This document shows positions 1 through 5,197 of a stretch of 6,523 nt of DNA, in pieces. Where the stretch lies: positions 1-6,523 of the forward strand of contig JBEEPJ010000119.1 in the NCBI GenBank assembly GCA_041191165.1, in the 5' to 3' direction. This DNA comes from CAMCYM01 sp041191165 (GTDB lineage: Bacteria > Bacteroidota > Bacteroidia > Flavobacteriales_D > Sanyastnellaceae). The position numbers and the translations under genes were made by a program. The notes beneath the pieces were generated by a model. The model worked only from the letters and a program-made list of their open reading frames with translations, made no database searches and was not told where the DNA came from. Position 1 is the stretch's first letter. The number at the start of each line of letters is the position of its first letter.

Positions 1-143
1 GCGGCGCCATCGACGACAATGTCTCCCGCGCGAAGGAGGTGAAGGAGCACTACCTGCGCAACGCCCTGACCCAGCTGGGCAAGGGTGCGCCCATCGCCCG
101 GCCCGAGACCGCGGCCATGGGCTGCTCCATCAAGCGCCAGTAA
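1..143 (+). CDS. Redoxin / AhpC-TSA (thioredoxin-fold) family protein, C-terminal end only
   Basis: This is the 3' end of a gene that enters from the left edge; the reading frame starts at base 3 and gives 46 residues before a TAA at 141-143. The visible part contains GAIDDN near its start, then a helical stretch (VKEHYLRNAL), then PETAAMGCSIKR at the end. This arrangement, and especially the closing GCSIK, is typical of the C-terminus of thioredoxin-fold redoxin proteins of roughly 180-210 residues related to peroxiredoxins, in which a GAIDDN-type segment precedes the last helix. The active-site cysteine region lies outside the window, so peroxidase, reductase or other activity cannot be decided. 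Cys in GCSIK is the only cysteine visible. The gene converges with the carboxyltransferase gene, with 18 bases between the two stop codons. Family assignment is from remembered family patterns; specific function is unknown. Confidence 0.8.
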   Translation, partial: GAIDDNVSRAKEVKEHYLRNALTQLGKGAPIARPETAAMGCSIKRQ

Positions 144-154
144 GCGAACCCGGG

Positions 155-171
155 GCCGCTGTCAGAGCGGC
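155..171. terminator. Small hairpin between convergent genes, possible bidirectional terminator
   Basis: GCCGCT (155-160) and AGCGGC (166-171) form a perfect 6-bp GC-rich stem around the 5-base loop GTCAG. The loop holds the stop codon (162-164 on the complement) of the carboxyltransferase gene, and the stem begins 12 bases after the stop of the upstream + strand gene. The position between converging genes fits a shared terminator. There is no run of T on either strand after the stem, so it is not a canonical intrinsic terminator and the call is tentative. Confidence 0.3.
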
Positions 172-1757
172 AGGTTGCCGTGCTTGCGCCGTGGGCGCGC
201 CACGGCCTTGTTCTCGAGCATGGTGAACGCCGAGATGAGGCGGGAGCGGGTGTCGCGGGGAGAGATGACCTCGTCCACGTAGCCCCGGGCCGCGGCGTTG
301 TACGGGTGGGCGAAGAGCTCGGCGTACTCGGCCTCCTTCGCTGCCCACTCGGCCGCGGGGTCGGCGGCCTCGGCGATTTCCTTGCGGAAGATGATTTCCG
401 CGGCCCCCTTGGCGCCCATCACCGCGATCTCCGCCGTAGGCCAAGCATACACCATGTCCGCCCCGATGTGGCGGCTGTTCATCACGTCGTATGCCCCGCC
501 GTAAGCCTTGCGGGTGATGACCGTGATGCGCGGCACCGTGGCCTCGCTGAAGGCGTACAGGAGCTTGGCGCCGTTGGAGATGATGCCATTCCATTCCTGG
601 TCGGTGCCGGGCAGGAAGCCGGGCACGTCCTCGAACACCAGCAACGGCACGTTGAAGGCATCGCAGGTGCGGACGAAGCGGGCGGCCTTGTTGGAGGCCT
701 TGATGTCGAGCACGCCCGCGAGGAACGCCGGCTGGTTGGCGACGATGCCGATGCTTCTGCCGGCCAAACGCGCAAACCCACACACGATGTTCTCGGCGTA
801 GTCCCGATGGACTTCGAGGAAGGTGCCGGCATCGGCGACCGCCGCGATGACCGACCGCATGTCGTACGGTTGCTGCGCGCTCGCGGGGATGATGCTTTCG
901 AGCGCCGGGCGGTCCTCGTCGGCGGGGGCGTAGGGCACGTGGGGCGGCCGCTCCTCGCAGTTGGACGGGAGGTACGACAGGGTGCTGCGGATCATGCCGA
1001 TGACGGCCGCCTCATTCGCCCCGGTGAAGTGGGTGACCCCCGACTTGGAGGCGTGCGTCCGCGCGCCGCCCAGCTCCTCGCTCGTCACCTGCTCGTGCGT
1101 GACCGTCTTGACCACGTTGGGACCCGTCACGAACATGTAGCTCGTCCCCTCCGCCATGTAGATGAAGTCCGTCAGCGCCGGGGAATACACCGCCCCGCCG
1201 GCACACGGTCCCAGGATGGCACTCAGCTGCGGAATGACCCCGCTCGACTGCACATTCCGGTGGAAAATATCCGCATAACCCGCCAGCGACACGACCCCTT
1301 CCTGGATGCGCGCGCCGCCGCTGTCGTTGAGCCCGATGACCGGAGCGCCATTCTGCAAGGCCAAATCCATGACCCGACAAATCTTCTCCGCATGCGCCTC
1401 CGCGAGCGAACCGCCCAGCACCGTGAAGTCCTGCGAGAAGACGTACACCAGCCGGCCATCGATGCGCCCGTATCCCGTCACCACCCCGTCGCCCAGGAAC
1501 CGCTGCTTGTCCAGCCCGAAGTTCACCGAGCGGTGCTGCACCAGCATGCCCAGCTCCACGAACGTATCGGGGTCGAGCAGCAGGTCGATGCGCTCCCGGG
1601 CGGTGAGCTTGCCCTTGGCGTGCTGGGCTTCGATGCGGGCGGTGCCCCCGCCCCGCAGGGCTTCCTGCCGCAGCGCCTCGAGGCGGGCAGCGGGCGAGAC
1701 CGGGGAAGCAGCGGCGGACGACGGCGCGGCGGATGGGCGGGAGGTGGGCGTTTCCAT
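162..1757 (-). CDS. pccB: Acyl-CoA carboxylase carboxyltransferase (beta) subunit, propionyl-CoA carboxylase-like
   Basis: This 531-residue cytoplasmic enzyme subunit transfers a carboxyl group from carboxybiotin to an acyl-CoA, most likely propionyl-CoA to give methylmalonyl-CoA. Both crotonase-fold halves are complete. The N half has KGKLTARERI (48-57), DSGGARIQEG (145-154), GPCAGGAVYSPA (183-194, an oxyanion-hole type Gly-Gly) and FVTGP (209-213). The C half has FEDVPGFLPGT (375-385), AYGGAYDVM (418-426), MGAKGAAEII (447-456) and the family ending KHGNLPL. Length matches the family apart from a Ser/Ala/Pro-rich leader of about 22 residues. The start at 1757 is chosen because the next Met is residue 71, inside the conserved core; the frame stays open far upstream, but that part is antisense to aspS. 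Asp424 in the AYDVM motif corresponds, by my recollection of Streptomyces work, to the residue favouring propionyl- over acetyl-CoA. Alternatives are a methylmalonyl-CoA decarboxylase alpha subunit or another acyl-CoA carboxylase beta. No biotin carboxylase/BCCP gene adjoins it, so the partner must be encoded elsewhere. Confidence 0.93.
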   Translation of the reverse strand: METPTSRPSAAPSSAAASPVSPAARLEALRQEALRGGGTARIEAQHAKGKLTARERIDLLLDPDTFVELGMLVQHRSVNFGLDKQRFLGDGVVTGYGRIDGRLVYVFSQDFTVLGGSLAEAHAEKICRVMDLALQNGAPVIGLNDSGGARIQEGVVSLAGYADIFHRNVQSSGVIPQLSAILGPCAGGAVYSPALTDFIYMAEGTSYMFVTGPNVVKTVTHEQVTSEELGGARTHASKSGVTHFTGANEAAVIGMIRSTLSYLPSNCEERPPHVPYAPADEDRPALESIIPASAQQPYDMRSVIAAVADAGTFLEVHRDYAENIVCGFARLAGRSIGIVANQPAFLAGVLDIKASNKAARFVRTCDAFNVPLLVFEDVPGFLPGTDQEWNGIISNGAKLLYAFSEATVPRITVITRKAYGGAYDVMNSRHIGADMVYAWPTAEIAVMGAKGAAEIIFRKEIAEAADPAAEWAAKEAEYAELFAHPYNAAARGYVDEVISPRDTRSRLISAFTMLENKAVARPRRKHGNLPL

Positions 1758-1774
1758 GGGCGATGAATTCCCTG

Positions 1775-1782
1775 CGAAACTA
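1775..1782 (-). promoter_or_regulatory. Possible Bacteroidota -7 element for the carboxyltransferase gene
   Basis: Read on the minus strand this is TAGTTTCG, one mismatch from the Bacteroidota -7 consensus TAnnTTTG. It ends 17 bases before the carboxyltransferase ATG, almost the same spacing as in the better aspS promoter on the other strand. I see no TTG at the expected 19-21 base distance upstream, which weakens the call. Confidence 0.3.
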
Positions 1783-1817
1783 CGGCGGAAGACCCCCTGG
1801 TGCGGCAGCAAGGGGCG

Positions 1818-1847
1818 TTGCGGTGGGGGTTTTTGGTGGTAAATTTG
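1818..1847 (+). promoter_or_regulatory. Bacteroidota-type housekeeping promoter for aspS
   Basis: TTG at 1818-1820 (-33 element) is followed after 19 bases by TAAATTTG at 1840-1847, an exact match to the -7 consensus TAnnTTTG recognised by the primary sigma factor of Bacteroidota. The expected transcription start is around 1853-1856, leaving a leader of only about 10-13 bases before the aspS ATG at 1866. The leader has no Shine-Dalgarno sequence, as is common in this phylum. The match and spacing are seen directly; activity is inferred. Confidence 0.65.
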
Positions 1848-1865
1848 GCCTGCGAAAATCCGATC

Positions 1866-3614
1866 ATGCACAGATCCCATACCTGCGGAGAGCTCCGCCT
1901 CCAAGATGCCGGCAAAACGGTGACCCTCAGCGGCTGGGTGCAGCGCGCGCGCGACCTCGGCGGCATGACGTTTGTGGACCTGCGCGACCGGTACGGCCTG
2001 ACGCAGCTGGCTTTCAACATGGACGCCCGCCCGGAACTGTGCCAGCAGGCCCGCAAACTGGGACGCGAATTCGTGGTCAAGGCCACGGGCACGGTGCGCG
2101 AGCGGGAGTCGAAGAACGCGGCGATGCCCACGGGCGACATCGAAATCGACGTGCTGCACCTCGAGCTGCTCAACGCGAGCCGCACGCCGCCGTTCACCAT
2201 CGAGGACGCCACGGACGGCGGTGACGACCTGCGCATGCAGTACCGCTACCTGGACCTGCGGCGCAAGCCGGTGCAGCAGAATCTCATGCTCCGCCACCGG
2301 CTCAGCATGGAGACGCGCAAGTACATGGACAGCCTCTCCTTCATCGAGGTCGAGACGCCGGTGCTCATCAAGTCCACGCCGGAAGGGGCGCGCGACTTCG
2401 TGGTGCCCAGCCGCATGAACCCGGGCCAATTCTACGCCCTGCCCCAGAGCCCGCAGACGTTTAAGCAGCTGCTGATGGTCAGCGGCTTCGATCGTTACTA
2501 TCAGATTGTCAAGTGTTTCCGGGATGAGGACTTGCGGGCGGATCGCCAGCCGGAGTTCACCCAAATCGATTGTGAGATGGCCTTCGTCGAGCAGGAGGAC
2601 ATCCTCAACACGTTCGAGGGCCTGGTGCGCCACCTGTTCCAGGCGGTGCTCGGGGTCGCGCTCGAGGCGTTTCCGCGCATGACGTTCGATGAGGCCATGC
2701 GCCGCTATGGCAACGACAAGCCGGATGTGCGCTTCGGGATGGAGTTCGTCGACTTCGCCGAGGTGGCCCGCGGCAAGGGATTCCCGGTGTTCGACGACGC
2801 GGAGGCGGTGTTGGGCATCTGCGTGCCCGGAGCGGCCGGGATGACCCGCAAGGAGATCGACGAGATCACGGAGTGGGTCAAGCGGCCCCAGATCGGCGCG
2901 AAAGGCCTCGTGTATTGCCGCTTCGGGGAGGACGGCACCCCCAAGTCCAGCGTGGACAAGTTCTACGACGCCGCCGACCTCCAGCGCTGGGGGGCACACG
3001 CCGGCGCCGCCCCCGGCGACCTGCTGCTGCTGCTCTCTGGCGGGCTCGACGCCACCCGCAAGCAACTCAGCGAACTCCGGTTGCACATGGGTTCCCGCTT
3101 GGGCCTGCGCGACCCCAAGGTCTTCCGCCCGCTGTGGGTCCTCGACTTCCCGCTGCTCGAATGGGACGAGGAAAGCGGTCGCTACCACGCCATGCACCAC
3201 CCCTTCACGTCCCCCAAACCCGATCACCTCGCCCTCATCGACACCGATCCCGGGGCCGTGCGCGCGAACGCCTACGACATGGTCATCAACGGCGTGGAAG
3301 TGGGCGGAGGGTCGATTCGGATCCACGACCGGGAGGTGCAGGCGCGGATGTTTGACCTGCTGGGCTTTACGCCGGAACAGGCGGAGGCCCAGTTCGGATT
3401 CCTGCTCAATGCCTTCACGTACGGTGCGCCCCCGCACGGCGGGCTGGCCCTGGGCTTCGACCGCCTGTGCTCCCTGCTCGGCGGCAGCGACAGCATCCGG
3501 GACTTCATCGCCTTCCCCAAGAACAACAGCGGGCGCGATGTGATGATCGATGCGCCCAGCCCCATCGACGAGGCACAGTACAAAGAGCTTCACCTGCGGT
3601 CCACCGCCCCCTGA
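1866..3614 (+). CDS. aspS: Aspartyl-tRNA synthetase (class II)
   Basis: This 582-residue cytoplasmic enzyme activates aspartate with ATP and loads it on tRNA-Asp. The N-terminal OB-fold anticodon-binding domain is at about 1-105 (HTCGELR at 5-11, SGWVQRARD at 22-30). The class II catalytic core carries motif 1 around FIEVETPVL (159-167), the stretch TPEGARDFVVPSR (171-183), motif 2 FRDEDLRADRQPEFTQID (218-235) and motif 3 GGLALGFDRL (525-534). The bacterial GAD insertion lies at roughly 290-410, and the conserved MHHPFTSP and YDMVINGVEVGGGS blocks are at 443-450 and 470-483. Length is normal for bacterial AspRS. The start at 1866 gives the family N-terminus (M-x-R-S/T-H-T-C-G); the same frame is open back to 1800, but that would run through the promoter. 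Leu31 and Lys83-Asn84 resemble tRNA-Asp-specific (discriminating) enzymes such as that of E. coli. It begins a probable operon, with the bacilliredoxin gene 58 bases downstream. Confidence 0.98.
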   Translation: MHRSHTCGELRLQDAGKTVTLSGWVQRARDLGGMTFVDLRDRYGLTQLAFNMDARPELCQQARKLGREFVVKATGTVRERESKNAAMPTGDIEIDVLHLELLNASRTPPFTIEDATDGGDDLRMQYRYLDLRRKPVQQNLMLRHRLSMETRKYMDSLSFIEVETPVLIKSTPEGARDFVVPSRMNPGQFYALPQSPQTFKQLLMVSGFDRYYQIVKCFRDEDLRADRQPEFTQIDCEMAFVEQEDILNTFEGLVRHLFQAVLGVALEAFPRMTFDEAMRRYGNDKPDVRFGMEFVDFAEVARGKGFPVFDDAEAVLGICVPGAAGMTRKEIDEITEWVKRPQIGAKGLVYCRFGEDGTPKSSVDKFYDAADLQRWGAHAGAAPGDLLLLLSGGLDATRKQLSELRLHMGSRLGLRDPKVFRPLWVLDFPLLEWDEESGRYHAMHHPFTSPKPDHLALIDTDPGAVRANAYDMVINGVEVGGGSIRIHDREVQARMFDLLGFTPEQAEAQFGFLLNAFTYGAPPHGGLALGFDRLCSLLGGSDSIRDFIAFPKNNSGRDVMIDAPSPIDEAQYKELHLRSTAP

Positions 3615-3632
3615 GGCGGCCCGCTTCCCCCC

Positions 3633-3667
3633 TTCTCACTTCTCCATTCTCATTTCTCCATTCTCAC
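3633..3667 (+). repeat. Tandem TTCTCNN heptamer repeat upstream of bacilliredoxin gene
   Basis: Five consecutive 7-base units read TTCTCAC, TTCTCCA, TTCTCAT, TTCTCCA, TTCTCAC. Units 1-2 and 3-4 also form a 14-base repeat with one mismatch. The array fills most of the 58-base gap between aspS and the bacilliredoxin gene and ends 5 bases before its ATG. The coding strand here is nearly pure pyrimidine and has no ribosome binding site. Pyrimidine-rich tandem spacers are familiar between Bacteroidota genes; whether this one regulates anything is unknown. Confidence 0.85.
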
Positions 3668-3672
3668 TCCCC

Positions 3673-4089
3673 ATGTATCCAGCCGAAATCGTAGCCCCCA
3701 TGCGCGCCGACCTCACCCAGGTCGGATTTGACGAACTCACCACCGCAGCGGAAGTCGATGCTGCGCTGGCCCTGCCCGGAACGACGATGATCGTGCTCAA
3801 CAGCGTATGTGGCTGTGCCGCAGGGTCGATGCGTCCGGCGGTGAAATTGGCCATCCAACACGCCACGCGCCCGCAGCACTTGACCACGGCCTTCGCCGGC
3901 GTGGACCGCGAGGCGGTGGACCGGGCACGCCAGTACATGCTGCCCTATCCGCCCAGCTCGCCTTGCGTCGCCCTGTTCAAGGACGGTCGCCTCGTGCACA
4001 TGGTAGAACGCCACCACATCGAGGGCCGCAGTGCCGCGATGATCGCCGAGCACCTGCAAGCCGCCTTCGACGAGTACTGCGCCAACTGA
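3673..4089 (+). CDS. Bacilliredoxin, BrxA/BrxB (YphP/YqiW) family
   Basis: This 138-residue protein has a thioredoxin-like fold and belongs to the DUF1094 family. Characterised members remove bacillithiol from mixed disulfides on cytoplasmic proteins. The diagnostic CGC active site is at 46-48 within VLNSVCGCAAGSMRP (41-55). Other conserved parts are MYPAEIVAPMR at the start, TAFAGVDREAVDRAR (72-86), PYPPSSP (91-97), ALFKDGRLVHMVERHHIEGRS (100-120) and AAFDEYC near the C-terminus with Cys136. Length is normal (about 135-145). Cys98, after PPSSP, is where I recall Ser in Bacillus relatives. The ATG at 3673 is chosen because it gives the conserved MYxxE N-terminus; an upstream in-frame ATG at 3550 would overlap aspS and translate the repeat. 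There is no Shine-Dalgarno sequence. It lies 58 bases after aspS and 13 bases before trpS, so cotranscription is likely. Many Bacteroidota carry this family, but the thiol used in this organism is not known from the window. Confidence 0.93.
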   Translation: MYPAEIVAPMRADLTQVGFDELTTAAEVDAALALPGTTMIVLNSVCGCAAGSMRPAVKLAIQHATRPQHLTTAFAGVDREAVDRARQYMLPYPPSSPCVALFKDGRLVHMVERHHIEGRSAAMIAEHLQAAFDEYCAN

Positions 4090-4102
4090 TTTTCCGAGCG
4101 GC

Positions 4103-5074
4103 ATGGCACGCATCCTGACGGGCATCCAGAGCACCGGAACGCCGCACCTGGGCAACCTTTTGGGGGCCATCCGGCCGGCCATTCAGATGGCCCATTCGCC
4201 TGAAAATGAGTCGTTTCTGTTCATCGCAGACCTGCATTCCCTGACCCAGATCAAGGACGGCGGTGTCCTGCGCGAGAACACACGCTCGGTGGCGGCGGCG
4301 TGGCTGGCCATGGGCCTCGACCCCGCGCGCACGGTCTTCTACCGCCAGAGCGACATCCCGGAGGTGACGGAGCTGGCCTGGTACCTCAGTTGCTTCTTTC
4401 CCTACCAGCGCCTGACGCTTGCGCACAGTTTTAAGGACAAATCCGAACGCCTCCACGACGTCAACGCCGGCCTGTTCACCTATCCGATGCTCATGGCGGC
4501 CGATATCCTGCTGTACGATGCGGAGTTTGTGCCGGTGGGCAAGGACCAGCTCCAGCACCTGGAGATGACGCGGGACGTGGCCAGCCGGTTCAACCACCAG
4601 ATGGGCGAGACGTTTGTGCTCCCCAAGGAGCTCACGCAGCAGGAGACGATGTACGTGCCGGGGCTCGACGGCGGGAAGATGTCGAAGTCGCGGGAGAACA
4701 CGCTCGACGTCTTCGCGGATCCGGCGGAGCTCAAGCGGCGGATCAACAAGGACATCGTCACGGATGCCACGCCCCTGGAGGAGCCCAAGGACCCGGCTGG
4801 TTCGGTGGTTTGGCAGTTGTACGGGGTGGTGGCCGGGGCGGCTGCGGCGGCAGCGATGGCGGAGAAACTGCAGGCCGGTGGGTACGGATGGGGGCACGCG
4901 AAGAAGGAGCTGCTGGACGCCGTGGTCGACGGGTTCGCTGCCGAGCGGGCCGCCTACCGCCGCTGGATGGCGGATCCCGAGGCCCTCGAGGCGACGTTGG
5001 CGGCGGGGGCGGACCGCGCCCGCGCCGTGGCCGGAACCGTCCTGGCGCGGGTCCGCAGCCGCCTCGGCTACTGA
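4103..5074 (+). CDS. trpS: Tryptophanyl-tRNA synthetase (class I)
   Basis: This 323-residue cytoplasmic enzyme activates tryptophan with ATP and loads it on tRNA-Trp; it works as a dimer in characterised bacteria. The class I signatures are both present: the HIGH motif in its PHLGN form at 14-18, preceded by TGIQSTGTP (6-14), and a perfect KMSKS at 192-196. Between them lie FLFIADLHSLT (38-48), NAGLFTYPMLMAADILLYDAEFV (121-143, quoted here only by position and ends: NAGLF to AEFV) and VGKDQLQHLEMTRD (145-158), which form the Rossmann core and tryptophan pocket of the family. The C-terminal part from about 235 is Ala-rich and more divergent, ending at GY. Length is normal (320-340). The ATG at 4103 gives the typical MARILTGIQ start and is 13 bases after the bacilliredoxin stop; no clear ribosome binding site is visible in that gap. 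It is most simply the third gene of the aspS operon. Confidence 0.97.
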   Translation: MARILTGIQSTGTPHLGNLLGAIRPAIQMAHSPENESFLFIADLHSLTQIKDGGVLRENTRSVAAAWLAMGLDPARTVFYRQSDIPEVTELAWYLSCFFPYQRLTLAHSFKDKSERLHDVNAGLFTYPMLMAADILLYDAEFVPVGKDQLQHLEMTRDVASRFNHQMGETFVLPKELTQQETMYVPGLDGGKMSKSRENTLDVFADPAELKRRINKDIVTDATPLEEPKDPAGSVVWQLYGVVAGAAAAAAMAEKLQAGGYGWGHAKKELLDAVVDGFAAERAAYRRWMADPEALEATLAAGADRARAVAGTVLARVRSRLGY

Positions 5075-5116
5075 CCCCGACCCCGGGTGCAGCAAGGGGA
5101 GGCGGAAACGAAATCG

Positions 5117-5146
5117 TTCATCGCGTGGCCGGAGGTGTTAATTTCG
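5117..5146 (+). promoter_or_regulatory. Possible Bacteroidota-type promoter for the MuiA-family gene
   Basis: TAATTTCG at 5139-5146 differs at one position from the -7 consensus TAnnTTTG. TTC at 5117-5119 stands in for the -33 TTG with 19 bases between the elements, the same spacing as the aspS promoter. Transcription would begin near 5152, leaving a leader of about 45 bases to the chosen ATG at 5198. Both elements are imperfect. Confidence 0.4.
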
Positions 5147-5197
5147 GCACGGGTTTTGCCTGTCCATGGCCTTCTACCTGCAAATCTTCAGCACGCG

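Noticed and set aside
180..1766. 528-codon + strand open frame across the carboxyltransferase gene
   Set aside because: It is antisense to a complete enzyme with all family motifs; its Arg/Gly/His/Val-rich translation is a GC-driven shadow.
1800..1865. Upstream in-frame extension of aspS from 1800
   Set aside because: It would contain the proposed promoter, and the conserved N-terminus begins at 1866.
1758..3593. Continuous minus-strand open frame upstream of the carboxyltransferase start, antisense to all of aspS
   Set aside because: Its translation shows no family features, while the + strand carries a complete, fully conserved AspRS. It is a high-GC antisense shadow that happens to be in frame with the real gene.
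3550..3672. Upstream in-frame extension of the bacilliredoxin gene
   Set aside because: It would overlap aspS and translate the heptamer repeat; the family N-terminus starts at the ATG at 3673.
3977..5095. 372-codon minus-strand open frame across trpS
   Set aside because: It is antisense to a complete TrpRS and shows no recognisable domain.
5075..5100. Possible intrinsic terminator after trpS (CCCC at 5081-5084, GGGG at 5096-5099)
   Set aside because: The pairing is only four bases over an 11-base loop and has no T-run after it.
5107..5118. Short inverted repeat AACG-AAAT-CGTT beside the proposed MuiA-gene promoter, possible operator
   Set aside because: A 4-bp arm is expected by chance at this length and nothing else supports a binding site.
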